64,000 nt of DNA from Micrococcales bacterium (GCA_016719135.1 JADKAV010000007.1:97711-161710), one strand, 5' to 3'. Positions 53,814-62,688 are shown, counted from the first letter of the stretch. The notes: a model not told the origin generated them from the sequence alone. Program-made: numbers and translations.

Positions 53814-54962
53814 TCAGTCGCCCTCGTACGGCGAGTGCGCCACTCCTTCGGGTCGGCGCATCAGCGACTCCAGATCCGTCCGCCGGGGATCGTCGTGTCC
53901 CGTGGCATCGAAGTACACCCCATTCCGCTGCGAAGGCATCCGCTCGTCCATCAGGGACAGCAGCCCGTAAGCCCGCTCGTCGGCCGGGAAGAGCGTGTTG
54001 ATGTCCAAACCGCGCGGCCACAGTTGCCAGGCCCACACGACCGACATCTCGTAACTGAACACCACCGCGTTCGAACTCAGAAACAGCACGGAGATGAACG
54101 CCACGACCGTCGTCATCGCCCCATAAACCGCCGATGAGTTGTTGAGAAACCGCGCGGTGATCAGCCCCGCCAGATTGGTGATGGTCACCAGCGCTACGGC
54201 TCCGACGATCGCACCGAGCATGACCTCCCCGTTGGCGATCGGGCGCCTCGACAGGATCTTGGGCGCGATGAACAACAGCGAGAAGGCCACCGCCAGAGCC
54301 ACGAGGGTGCCGATCGGCTGCTGCCATGCCGGTGCCCATCGTGATGCCGCCAAAGAAGTACCCCCGACCACCACAACGGCCAGACCCAGCAACAGCACCA
54401 CCAGAATCACGCGCAGATACCGAGGGCCGAATCCGTACCGAAAACGGTAAGGCACGCAGAACACCTGATTGACCATCGCGTACAGCGCGAACACAGCCCC
54501 CGTGCCAGCGAGCAGCAGACCGATCAATGCGATCCAGAACGCGACACCGCCGTCGGGCAGGCTGGCATAAGAATCCAGAATCTGCTGCTGGTATTGCACG
54601 GGCACCACTTGGCGTACAAGATCGTCGATCAAGGCTGGATTGTTGTCCGCCAACGTCCGCAGTACCGCGTAGCCTCCAATGGCCAGCGGAAAGATTCCGA
54701 ACAAGAAGTAGTACGCAAGCAATGCAGCAAGGCGACTGCCCTCGTCATCGGCGTACTTCTTGAATACCGCGTACCCGAAGGCAACCGGCTGGAAGCGCGA
54801 CTGGCTGCGGTCTACGAGCCTGCTGGCCGCGAGCACCACCCGTTCGACCCGGCCCGCCACTCCGGAGTGGGACGTGGGTGGCGGCCCTGCCGCGTAGTCC
54901 CGATGCGGATCCGCCCACGGTTCATAGAACGGAGCAGAACGAGGTTCTTCGGGATCGGCCAC
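53814..54962 (-). CDS. YihY/BrkB-family inner membrane protein
   Basis: This 382-residue protein has about six membrane helices and the family motifs YFLFGIFPLAIGGYAVL, AIVGAVALVTITNLAG and NNSSAVYGAMTTVVAFISVLFLSSNAVVF. YihY-type proteins are widespread and of unknown function. The GTG at 54962 directly abuts the TAG of the M13 peptidase gene, so the two are translationally linked. Confidence 0.9.
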   Translation of the reverse strand: MADPEEPRSAPFYEPWADPHRDYAAGPPPTSHSGVAGRVERVVLAASRLVDRSQSRFQPVAFGYAVFKKYADDEGSRLAALLAYYFLFGIFPLAIGGYAVLRTLADNNPALIDDLVRQVVPVQYQQQILDSYASLPDGGVAFWIALIGLLLAGTGAVFALYAMVNQVFCVPYRFRYGFGPRYLRVILVVLLLGLAVVVVGGTSLAASRWAPAWQQPIGTLVALAVAFSLLFIAPKILSRRPIANGEVMLGAIVGAVALVTITNLAGLITARFLNNSSAVYGAMTTVVAFISVLFLSSNAVVFSYEMSVVWAWQLWPRGLDINTLFPADERAYGLLSLMDERMPSQRNGVYFDATGHDDPRRTDLESLMRRPEGVAHSPYEGD

Positions 54963-56900
54963 CTACCAGATCCGAACCCGGTCGGCCGGGTCGCGCCACA
55001 TGCCATCGCCCGGTTGGACGTCGAACGCCTCGAAGAACGCGTCAGTGTTCAGCAGAGTGCCGAACACGCGGAACTCCGGCGGTGAATGCGGATCGATGGT
55101 GATCCGGCGCACGGTCTCCTCCGGCCGGGTCTTGGCGCGCCAGACATGCGTGAATCCGACGAAAAAGCGCTGCTCACCGGTCAAGCCGTCGATGACCGGC
55201 GCCGGCTCGCCGCCCAGCGAGAGCAGATACGCGCGGTAGGCGACTGCCAGACCGGAGACGTCCGCGATGTTCTCCCCGAGTGTGAGCTCGCCGTTCAGCG
55301 TGTGACCGGCTACCGGCTCGTACGCGGCGTACTGCTCGATCAGAGCCCGCGTGCGGTCGGAGAAGGCCTCGTGATCGGAGTCCGACCACCAGTTGCGCAA
55401 GTTGCCCTCGCCGTCGAACTGCGAGCCTTGGTCGTCGAAGCCGTGGGAGATCTCATGACCGATCACCGCACCGATGGCACCGTAGTTGACCGCATCATCG
55501 GCGGACATGGTGAAGAACGGTGGCTGCAGGATCGCCGCTGGGAAGACGATTTCGTTCATCTCCGGGTTGTAGTAGGCGTTGACCGTCTGCGGGTTCATGT
55601 GCCACTCGTTGCGATCCACCGGACCGCCGAGTTTGCCCACCTCGTAGTCGTGGTGCCAGGCACGCGCCGAACGCACCGACGCGATCAGCTGACCGGGGGC
55701 CAGGACCATCGTCGAATAGTCCTTCCAGACATCCGGGTAGCCGATCTTCGGCGTGAAACGCTCAAGTTTGGCGTGCGCCTGCTGCTTGGTGGCAGGCGTC
55801 ATCCACTCCAGCCCGTCGATGGACTGCTCGAACGCCTTCAGCAGGTTGTCCACCAACTCGACCATCCGGGCCTTGTTCTCAGCCGGGAAGTGCCGGGCGA
55901 CGTATTCCTGCCCGAGCGCCTCGCCGACCATACCTTCCACCAGGTCGACGCCCCGCTTCCAGCGCGGCCGCATCTGCGGGACGCCGCGCAGCACCTTGCC
56001 GTAGAACTCGAACGAGGCCTGCACCGTCTGCTCGGACAGCAAGCCGGTGAACGAGCTCAGCACCCGCCACCGCAGATAAGGCTTCCAGTCCTCAAGGTCC
56101 ACTTCCGCCAAGGCGGCGGTGAAGGCTTGCGCGTAGTCGGGCTGGGCGATGTTCAAGGTCTCGATCCGGCCGGCCACGCCGACCGCCTCGAGGTACGCCG
56201 ACCAGTCGTAGCCCGGAGTCAGGTCGGACAGCTCGTCGAGCTCGTACTGGTTGTAGGTCTTCACTGGGTCGCGGTTGGCGACCGTTGTCCAGTGGCTGCG
56301 GGCCAGTCGGGTTTCCAGCGCCACGATCCGCTGGGCATCGGCGGAGGTACCGACACCGACCCGTTCCAGCATGGCGGCGACGTGATCGGTGTAGGCCGAA
56401 CGGGTAGCCGCGAACGACTCCTCCAGGTAATAGTCGCGGTCGGGCATTCCGAGCCCGCTCTGCCACATGTCCAGCACGTAGCGGGTCGAATCGCGGTTGT
56501 CCTGATGCACGGCCCCGCCCAGCGGCGACCCCCACTCCCTCCCGCTCCAACCGTCCCAGCAGCCCCGGTAGCTCGTCGACAGAGTCCAAGGCATCTACTG
56601 CCGCGAACAGGTCTGCGATCGGCTCCAGCCCCACCCGCTGGATCTCGTCGGTGTCCATGAACGCGTTGAACAGCACGGCGATCCGCCCGGCGTTGGTGTC
56701 CGGCTCGGGTTCTTGGGCGGACAAGTCCTGATGATGCTGCGCAACTGGTCCTGTGAGGTGTCGTGGAGGTCGGTGAACGACGCGAATTCGGCCTTGTCCT
56801 CCGGGATCTCAAAGGATGTCAGCCACTGCCCCAGCCAGTGCCGGTAGAAGTCGTCCTGCGGTCGCACCGAAGTGTCCTGCCATTGCAGGTTTATTCCCAT
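54963..56900 (-). CDS. M13-family zinc metallopeptidase (neprilysin/PepO-like), two compensating frameshifts
   Basis: The corrected protein is about 646 residues. The N-terminus (ATG 56900, VRPQDDFYRHWLGQWL) and the catalytic part (VIGHEISHGFDDQGSQFDG with the HExxH zinc site; LGENIADVSGLAVAYRAY with the third ligand Glu) share one frame. Between about 56728 and 56531 the family sequence (DTNAGRIAVLFNAFMDTDEI to LGRLEREGVG) lies in another frame: one base is missing at 56727-56728 and one extra G lies in the G5 run at 56529-56533. A stop (56595-56597) interrupts the outer frame. TAGGGT lies 6 nt before the ATG. Confidence 0.87.
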
Positions 56901-56906
56901 GCGCCA

Positions 56907-56912
56907 ACCCTA
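56907..56912 (-). promoter_or_regulatory. -10 box of the M13 peptidase gene (leaderless type)
   Basis: On the minus strand TAGGGT, 6 nt, then ATG at 56900; its TAG is also the stop codon of rdgB. Confidence 0.45.
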
Positions 56913-57524
56913 AACGGCGGGTGGGCCTCCGGCCACCAGGTGCTTGCCGATCAGCGCCCGGAAGGCGCGGCCCCGGTGACTGATGGCGTGTTTCTCCCCG
57001 GGGGTTAGTTCGGCCGTTGTGCGTGGTCCTTGGTCGGTGGAGACCTCGAAGATCGGGTCGTAGCCGAAGCCGTTGCTGCCGCGCGGCTCGAACGTCAGAC
57101 GCCCTGTCAGTTCACCCAGCTCGACGACTTCGCGACCGTCGGGCCACACCGCCACCGCCGCACACACGAACCGGGCTGCGCGGTGTTCCATGGCCACGTC
57201 GGACAACTGCTTCAACAGCAGGTCGAGATTGCCGGCGTCGTCCCCGTGACGCCCGCACCACCTGGCCGAGAAGACCCCCGGCGCTCCCCCGAGCACGTCC
57301 ACCGCCAGCCCCGAGTCGTCGGCCATCGCCGGCATCCCTGACTGCGCCACCACAGCCCGTGCCTTCAGCAGCGCATTCTCCGCAAATGTCACCCCGGTCT
57401 CCCGAGTATCCGGCACATCGATGTCGTCGAGGTCCAGCACCTGCTCGGGCATCCCGGCGTCGGCCAGGATCTGCGATATCTCGGCGAGTTTGCCACGGTT
57501 GCGGGTGGCCAGAACCCAGGTCAT
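56910..57524 (-). CDS. rdgB: XTP/dITP diphosphatase (RdgB/HAM1)
   Basis: This 204-residue house-cleaning enzyme hydrolyses ITP and XTP so they are not put into DNA or RNA. It starts WVLATRNRGKLAEI, has TFAENALLKAR and MADDSGLAVDVLGGAPGVFSAR, and SNGFGYDPIF near the C-terminus, all family motifs. The ATG at 57524 lies in the rph stop (ATGA); a much longer open frame extends upstream through rph and is spurious. Confidence 0.95.
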   Translation of the reverse strand: MTWVLATRNRGKLAEISQILADAGMPEQVLDLDDIDVPDTRETGVTFAENALLKARAVVAQSGMPAMADDSGLAVDVLGGAPGVFSARWCGRHGDDAGNLDLLLKQLSDVAMEHRAARFVCAAVAVWPDGREVVELGELTGRLTFEPRGSNGFGYDPIFEVSTDQGPRTTAELTPGEKHAISHRGRAFRALIGKHLVAGGPPAV

Positions 57525-58318
57525 GCTGCTCCGCCCGGGGCAGCTCCCGCCGACACCGTCGCGGGACTCCCATCGATCAACCGGCCCTGCACTGGACTGC
57601 CATCGGCCAGGGCCGCCTTCTGCAGTTCGGTCAGCTCCGCACAACCAGCGGTTGCCAGCAGCAGCAGCTCGTCGAGGACCGCCCGCTCGAACGGCTCCCC
57701 TTCGGCGGTCCCCTGGACCTCGACGAAGCGGCCGTCGCCGGTCATCACCACGTTCATGTCGGTGTCGGCGTTCACGTCGTCGTCGTAGTGCAGGTCGAGC
57801 CGGGGCTGACCGTCGACGATTCCCACACTGACCGCTGCCACGGAGTTCGGCAGCGGCCAGGCTTTCAGCAACCCCTGTTCTTGCGCCCACGAACATGCAT
57901 CGGCCACGGCGACATAGGCGCCGGTGATGGCTGCGGTGCGGGTGCCGCCGTCGGCCTGCAGGACATCGCAGTCGACCTGGATCGTGTTCTCGCCGAGGAC
58001 CGCATCGTCGATCGAGGCCCGCAGTGCTCGCCCGATCAGTCGGGAGATCTCGTGCGTGCGTCCGCCGGGACGACCTTTGATCGACTCGCGGGCACCCCGG
58101 GTGTCGGTCGACCGGGGCAGCATGGCGTACTCGGCGGTGATCCACCCGAGACCTGAATCCCGCCGCCAGCGTGGTACCCCGGCGGTGAAGGAGGCGACGC
58201 ACAGTACCCGGGTGCGGCCGAACTCCACCAGGCACGACCCTTCGCCGTTGTCCTGCCAACCGCGGTGGAATCGGATCGGGCGCAATTGATCGGCCTGCCG
58301 GCCATCGGATCGGGACAT
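57521..58318 (-). CDS. rph: ribonuclease PH
   Basis: This 265-residue phosphorolytic exoribonuclease trims tRNA 3' ends. It shows GSCLVEFGRTRVLC, RDSGLGWITAEYAMLPRST, the phosphate-binding RGARESIKGRPGGRTHEISRLI region and CDVLQADGGTRTAAITGA. TACAGT lies 7 nt before the ATG at 58318, a leaderless start; rdgB is co-transcribed. Confidence 0.96.
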   Translation of the reverse strand: MSRSDGRQADQLRPIRFHRGWQDNGEGSCLVEFGRTRVLCVASFTAGVPRWRRDSGLGWITAEYAMLPRSTDTRGARESIKGRPGGRTHEISRLIGRALRASIDDAVLGENTIQVDCDVLQADGGTRTAAITGAYVAVADACSWAQEQGLLKAWPLPNSVAAVSVGIVDGQPRLDLHYDDDVNADTDMNVVMTGDGRFVEVQGTAEGEPFERAVLDELLLLATAGCAELTELQKAALADGSPVQGRLIDGSPATVSAGAAPGGAA

Positions 58319-58325
58319 GGGTCCG

Positions 58326-58331
58326 ACTGTA
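58326..58331 (-). promoter_or_regulatory. -10 box of rph-rdgB (leaderless type)
   Basis: On the minus strand TACAGT, 7 nt, then ATG at 58318. The repeat array begins about 20 bp further upstream. Confidence 0.5.
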
Positions 58332-58350
58332 GCGAGGGCGGTGCACGGTC

Positions 58351-58938
58351 GGGCCCAGCGGTTGCGCCATCAAAACTGGGCCGCCACCCGGCCACGCGGC
58401 CCTGGTTTCATGGCGATAGGCCCTCCAGAAAGCCACATATCCGACAAGACCCCATCATTCGGGGGCCACCTGCAGCCGTTGGCTTGGAATCCGGCCCCCA
58501 AGTGATGGCGGCCACCCAACAGACCCTCTGGCCGACCTCCACGAGAACCCCAGACCCCAGCCACCGGGGCCCAGCGGTTGCACCATCAAACCTGGGCCGC
58601 CAGCCGGCCACGCCGCCCTCGTTTCATGGCGATAGGCCCTCCAGAAAGCCACATATCCGACGAAACCCCGTCATTCCAGGGCCACCTGCAGCCGTTGGCT
58701 TGGAATCCGGCCCCCAAGTGATGGCGGCCACCCAACAGACTCTCTGCCGACCCCACGAGAACCCCAGACCCCAGCCACCGGGGCCCAGCCGTTGCACCAT
58801 CAAACCTGGGCCGCCAGCCGTCCACGCCGCCCTCGTTTCATGGCGATAGGCCCTCCAGAAAGCCACATATCCGCCAAAACCCCATCATTCGGGGGCCACC
58901 CGCGGCCATTGCGCGGAATACCGGCCCCCAAGTGATGA
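58351..58938. repeat. tandem array of a 215-bp unit, each with two CCATCA-type palindromes (about 2.7 copies)
   Basis: The units begin at about 58352, 58567 and 58781 (GGGCCCAGCxGTTGCxCCAT). Each carries a first hairpin (CCATCAAAACTGGGCCGC with GCGGCCCTGGTTTCATGG in unit 1), a linker with CCACATATCCG, and a second hairpin (CCATCATTCGGGGGCC with GGCCCCCAAGTGATGG). The last unit ends after its second hairpin. The remaining bases from 58939 to 59006 hold nothing that I can name. The 58-nt hairpins at 15.1 and 15.2 kb belong to the same family. The period is not a multiple of three and small ORFs across it are not gene-like. Confidence 0.85.
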
Positions 58939-59006
58939 CTGACCCCTCTATCCACAGATTTTCCGGCTGCCATCTACAAGGCCTCACTGCCTGCTGAAAT
59001 GACCAG

Positions 59007-59903
59007 GTGGATCTCACCAGCGCATTCGGCATTCGTCCCTTCACGCGGGCTCAAGCCTTGGGCCTCGGGCTCACCACCTGGCAGTGGCAACAGCTTGTGG
59101 AGCAGCGCCAGATCGAGCAGCTCCGACGTGGTGTCTACGTCACCCGCCTCGCGGACGACGATCGGGGCCGGTACCAGCAGAAGGTCGGCGCCGGACTGAT
59201 GAATCGCACGAATCATGTCGCGTTCGGCGACTCGGCCTTCGCCATTCACGAGCTGCCGAATCCGTGGTTCATGCCCTGGGAGCGACGCCCGCTACTTATC
59301 GGCGCAAAAAAGGCCCGCCGCGACAGAGGCGTCAGCAAGTTGCCAGGCATCGCCCCGTTGCACAGCGACTGGGGACCGGTCACCGACCTGACCACGACCG
59401 CCGCGTGGGCCGCGTCGGAGCTTCCCCTGCCGCAGGCGCTGATGGTCATCGATGTGATCGCACAGCGACTTGCGGACACACGCGACAGATTTGTGCTGTC
59501 CTCTGAACACTGCCGAAACGATGTGCGCTTGCGTCTGACCCACGAAATCGATCTCCCGGGTCTGCGGTGTGCCGATCCTGCCGCGGACTCACCCGCGGAG
59601 AGTTACTTCCGCGGCCATCTCATCGAGGCGGACGTCACGGGCCTTCAATGCGGGGTGCCGATCAGAGGGGCCACGGGCGATCAGTATTTCGCAGATCTTC
59701 TTCACGGGCGCCTCATCGTGGAAGTCGATGGCCGCGGCAAATACCGCACCGTTCAGGACCTCATCGATGAGAAGTTCCGCGAGGACAGCCTGCGGGAGGC
59801 CGGCTACGGCTTCTTGCGAGTCTGGGTCGAGGATCTGTACGCGGACCCTGACCGTGAGGTGCAAAGGTTCCTGGCTGCCATGGCACGCAAGGCCGCGGCC
59901 TAA
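59007..59903 (+). CDS. AbiEi-like winged-helix plus DUF559 (Vsr-like nuclease) protein
   Basis: The N-terminal part of this 298-residue protein (residues 10-50, FTRAQALGLGLTTWQWQQL to RRGVYV) resembles the AbiEi antitoxin-type winged helix. The C-terminal domain is DUF559, a PD-(D/E)xK-like fold with Asp230 (FADLL), Glu239 and Asp241 (IVEVDGRGKY) and Lys245. Many actinobacterial proteins have this architecture; their role is unproven, though a defence or toxin-antitoxin link is often proposed. No AbiEii toxin follows; the next gene is convergent and the two stops overlap. The start is GTG 59007. Confidence 0.8.
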   Translation: MDLTSAFGIRPFTRAQALGLGLTTWQWQQLVEQRQIEQLRRGVYVTRLADDDRGRYQQKVGAGLMNRTNHVAFGDSAFAIHELPNPWFMPWERRPLLIGAKKARRDRGVSKLPGIAPLHSDWGPVTDLTTTAAWAASELPLPQALMVIDVIAQRLADTRDRFVLSSEHCRNDVRLRLTHEIDLPGLRCADPAADSPAESYFRGHLIEADVTGLQCGVPIRGATGDQYFADLLHGRLIVEVDGRGKYRTVQDLIDEKFREDSLREAGYGFLRVWVEDLYADPDREVQRFLAAMARKAAA

Positions 59904-60646
59904 ACCTCTAGCTGAAGCCCGCCAGAGGCCAGCAGCAGCTCGCCGTCGTAGGCCTGCGCTGCTTCGGCGAAGACCTGCTGCGGATCGTTCCAGGCAACCA
60001 GATGTGTCAGCAGCAGGCGTTCGACCCCGGCCCGCTTCGCGTGGTCGGCGGCCTGCCCACCGGTCAGGTGCAGGTCCGTGGGATTCACGCGGCCATTGAC
60101 GAACGAGGCCTCGAAAACCGCCAGATCGGCGCCCCTGGAAATTTCGACAAGAGACTCCGTGGGGCCGGTGTCACCGGAGTACACCAGCGAGCGACCGTCG
60201 GCGCTGACCCTGATGGCGTAGGTCTCGACCGGGTGGGCGACCCGGATCGTCTCCACCGTGAACGGCCCGATCGCGGTCGCGTCCGCTGCATGGCGCATGA
60301 AGTTGAACTCGTCGTGCATGCCAGGACGGCTGGACAGACCATAGGCCGACGCCATCCGGTCGGCGGTTCCCTGCGGCCCGAAGACGGGAATGCGCCCGTG
60401 GGCGCCGTCCGGATGATACTTGCGGGCGACGAAGTAAGACGTCAGGTCGATGCAGTGGTCGACGTGAAGATGGGACAGCAGGACGGCGTCGATGTCGTAG
60501 ATGTCGGCATACCGCTGCAAAGCCCCTAGCGAACCGTTGCCCAAGTCGAGGAGGATCCGCGCGCCGTCGTGCTCCACCAAGTAGCACGACGCCGGACTGT
60601 CCGGACCCGGGAACGACCCGGCACACCCCACCACGGTCAGTCTCAC
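59900..60646 (-). CDS. MBL-fold metallohydrolase, cyclic-nucleotide-phosphodiesterase-like (Rv1339 type)
   Basis: This 248-residue protein has the metal-binding LLSHLHVDHCIDL motif, YSGDTGPTESLVE (Asp ligand) and LLLTHLVAWND (last His). In M. tuberculosis the protein at this position (Rv1339, between murI and rphA) has been reported as an atypical cAMP phosphodiesterase; RNase Z-like activity is the other possibility. The GTG start lies in the murI stop (GTGA), and its TAG overlaps the convergent DUF559 stop (CTAA). Confidence 0.88.
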   Translation of the reverse strand: MRLTVVGCAGSFPGPDSPASCYLVEHDGARILLDLGNGSLGALQRYADIYDIDAVLLSHLHVDHCIDLTSYFVARKYHPDGAHGRIPVFGPQGTADRMASAYGLSSRPGMHDEFNFMRHAADATAIGPFTVETIRVAHPVETYAIRVSADGRSLVYSGDTGPTESLVEISRGADLAVFEASFVNGRVNPTDLHLTGGQAADHAKRAGVERLLLTHLVAWNDPQQVFAEAAQAYDGELLLASGGLQLEV

Positions 60647-61464
60647 GACACCACCTCCACCGCCGAATAGGCCTCCCTGATCTCAGGACCGAGGAACCTG
60701 CGACCCATCGTCGCAAACGCCGTCGGGTCCCCGGTCGCCAGGAACCGGTGCTCGGGTTCGGGCAGCGTGGGATCGCGCAGCAGATCGTGCGCGGACAGCC
60801 GCGCATATACGTCCTTGGCGGTCTCCTCGGCGCTGGAGACGAGCACCACGTCGTCGCCCATGACCCACTGGATGACGCCGGTGAGCAACGGGTAGTGGGT
60901 ACATCCGAGCACGAGCGTGTCGACGCCGGCCTCCCGCAGCGGGAGCAGATACTGCTGAGCGACGCGCAGCAACTCCGGACCACCGGTGATGCCCGCTTCG
61001 ACGAACTCGACGAAACGCGGGCAGGCCCGCATGAACAACTCGATCCCCGGCGCGGCTGCGAAAGCGTCCTCGTAGGCCCCCGAGGTGACCGTGGCCTGCG
61101 TGCCGATGACCGCCACCCGGTTGTTGCCCGTGACCCGGGCCGCCCGGCGCACCGCGGGCTGGATCACCTCGATGACGGGCACGTCGTAGCGCTCGCGGGC
61201 GTCGCGCAGGACCGCCGCACTCGCAGAATTGCAGGCGATCACCAGCGCCTTGACGCCGTGTTCGACGAGGTGGTCCATGATGTCCAGGGCGTAGGCACGC
61301 ACCTGCGCCAGCGGCAGCGGGCCATACGGGCCGCGCGCGGTGTCGCCCACGTACAGCACAGCCTCGTGGGGCAACTGGTCGATCACCGCCCGGGCCACCG
61401 TCAGTCCCCCGACGCCGGAGTCGAAGATCCCCAGCGGTGCATCCGCCCCCGGCGCCACGTTCAC
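60643..61464 (-). CDS. murI: glutamate racemase
   Basis: This 273-residue enzyme makes D-glutamate for peptidoglycan. It has LGIFDSGVGGLTV, the catalytic Cys78 in VIACNSASA and Cys188 in VLGCTHYPLL. The GTG at 61464 is set by a GTGA overlap with the cysM stop. MurT/GatD, which amidate this D-Glu in lipid II, are also in the window. Confidence 0.95.
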   Translation of the reverse strand: MNVAPGADAPLGIFDSGVGGLTVARAVIDQLPHEAVLYVGDTARGPYGPLPLAQVRAYALDIMDHLVEHGVKALVIACNSASAAVLRDARERYDVPVIEVIQPAVRRAARVTGNNRVAVIGTQATVTSGAYEDAFAAAPGIELFMRACPRFVEFVEAGITGGPELLRVAQQYLLPLREAGVDTLVLGCTHYPLLTGVIQWVMGDDVVLVSSAEETAKDVYARLSAHDLLRDPTLPEPEHRFLATGDPTAFATMGRRFLGPEIREAYSAVEVVS

Positions 61465-62408
61465 GCCCACAACTGCCCGGAGATGGCCTGCTCGGCGTCC
61501 TCGATCGTGCCTTCGTACGCGCCGGTCGACAGGTACTTCCAGCCCCCGTCGCACACGATGAAGCAGATATCCGCGGACTCCCCGGAACCGACCGCCCGGT
61601 CGGCCAGGCCCAGCGCCGCATGCAGGATCGCGCCGGTCGAAATGCCCGCGAAGATCCCCTCCTCGTGCAGCAGTTGCCGGGTGCGCATCAATGCGTCGTG
61701 CGGCCCGACCGAATAGCGCGAGGTCAGCACCGACGCGTCATACAGTTCCGGCACGAACCCCTCGTCGAGGTTGCGCAATCCGTAAACGAGTTCGCCGTAC
61801 CGAGGTTCGGCGGCCACGATCTGGACATCGGGGCGGTGTTCGCGCAGAAACCGCCCGACCCCCATCAACGTTCCGGTCGTGCCGAGCCCGGCCACGAAGT
61901 GGGTGATCTCGGGCAGGTCGGCGAGAATCTCCGGGCCGGTCGTGTCGTAGTGGGTCGTGGCGTTGGCCGGATTGCCGTACTGGTAGAGCATCACCCAGTC
62001 CGGGTTCTTGGCGGCAAGGTCCTTCGCGACGCGCACCGCCTCGTTCGACCCCCCTCGCGCCGGGGAGTAGATGATCTCAGCACCCCACATCCGCAACAAC
62101 TGAGTGCGTTCGAACGATGTGTTCTCCGGCATCACGCAGATCAGTTGGTAGCCGCGCTGCCTGGCGACCATCGCCAGCGAGATGCCGGTGTTACCGCTGG
62201 TCGGCTCCATGATCGTGGCGCCAGGGGTGAGTACGCCGTCTCGCTCGGCGCTTTCAATCATTGCCAGCGCAGCACGGTCTTTCACCGATCCGGTCGGATT
62301 GAGATCCTCCAGCTTCGCCCAGAGCCGGACGTCCGGGGTGGGGCTCAGCCGTGGAAGGCCCACGATCGGAGTGTGGCCGACTGAGGCCAAAAGGTTCGGG
62401 AAGCGCAA
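61461..62408 (-). CDS. cysM: O-phosphoserine sulfhydrylase CysM (CysO-dependent)
   Basis: This 315-residue PLP enzyme has Lys43 in LNPTGSVKDRAA, the EPTSGNTGISLAM loop and GLGTTGTLMGVGRFL. Linkage to cysO and mec shows it is the CysM that reacts O-phosphoserine with the CysO thiocarboxylate. It has the long C-terminal tail seen in that group. The start appears to be TTG at 62408, two bases after the cysO stop. Confidence 0.94.
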   Translation of the reverse strand: MRFPNLLASVGHTPIVGLPRLSPTPDVRLWAKLEDLNPTGSVKDRAALAMIESAERDGVLTPGATIMEPTSGNTGISLAMVARQRGYQLICVMPENTSFERTQLLRMWGAEIIYSPARGGSNEAVRVAKDLAAKNPDWVMLYQYGNPANATTHYDTTGPEILADLPEITHFVAGLGTTGTLMGVGRFLREHRPDVQIVAAEPRYGELVYGLRNLDEGFVPELYDASVLTSRYSVGPHDALMRTRQLLHEEGIFAGISTGAILHAALGLADRAVGSGESADICFIVCDGGWKYLSTGAYEGTIEDAEQAISGQLWA

Positions 62409-62410
62409 GA

Positions 62411-62683
62411 TCAGCCGCCAGCAACCGCCGGCAGGATCGTCACGGAATCACCGTCGGACAGTGAGGTTCCCAGGCCGTCGAGGAACCGCACATCCTCGTC
62501 GTTGAGGTAGACGTTCACGAAGCGCCGCAGACCCGCGTCGTCGACGACCCGGTCTTTCAAACCCGGGAACTTCGCGTCGAGGTCCGCCACCAAGTCGGCC
62601 AAGGTCGCACCGTCGGCGGTCACGACTTTCTCACCGCCGGTGTAGGTGCGCAGGATGGTCGGGATCTGAACCTGGATAGCCAT
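62411..62683 (-). CDS. cysO: sulfur-carrier protein CysO (MoaD/ThiS family)
   Basis: This 90-residue ubiquitin-like protein ends in the diglycine tail VTILPAVAGG that is thiocarboxylated to donate sulfur to CysM. FVNVYLNDEDVRFLDGL matches CysO proteins. I use ATG 62683; a GTG at 62689 overlapping the mec TAG is equally possible and adds two residues. Confidence 0.94.
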   Translation of the reverse strand: MAIQVQIPTILRTYTGGEKVVTADGATLADLVADLDAKFPGLKDRVVDDAGLRRFVNVYLNDEDVRFLDGLGTSLSDGDSVTILPAVAGG

Positions 62684-62688
62684 AAGCA

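Noticed and set aside
56910..58436. Single 508-codon frame covering rdgB and the rph region
   Set aside because: Only the last 204 codons are RdgB; the upstream part is out of frame with rph, which has complete motifs and its own promoter.
58370..58866. Repeated small minus-strand ORFs in the tandem array (MAFWRAYRHETRAAW recurring)
   Set aside because: They recur only because the DNA repeats; the 215-bp period is not a multiple of three, there is no ribosome site and the peptides look like random high-GC translation.
58351..58938. CRISPR array
   Set aside because: Unit length (215 bp), conserved rather than unique spacers and internal palindromes do not fit CRISPR; no cas genes are present.
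58351..58938. Integron attC sites or an attachment site
   Set aside because: No integrase, no RYYYAAC/GTTRRRY core sites and no gene cassettes between the palindromes.
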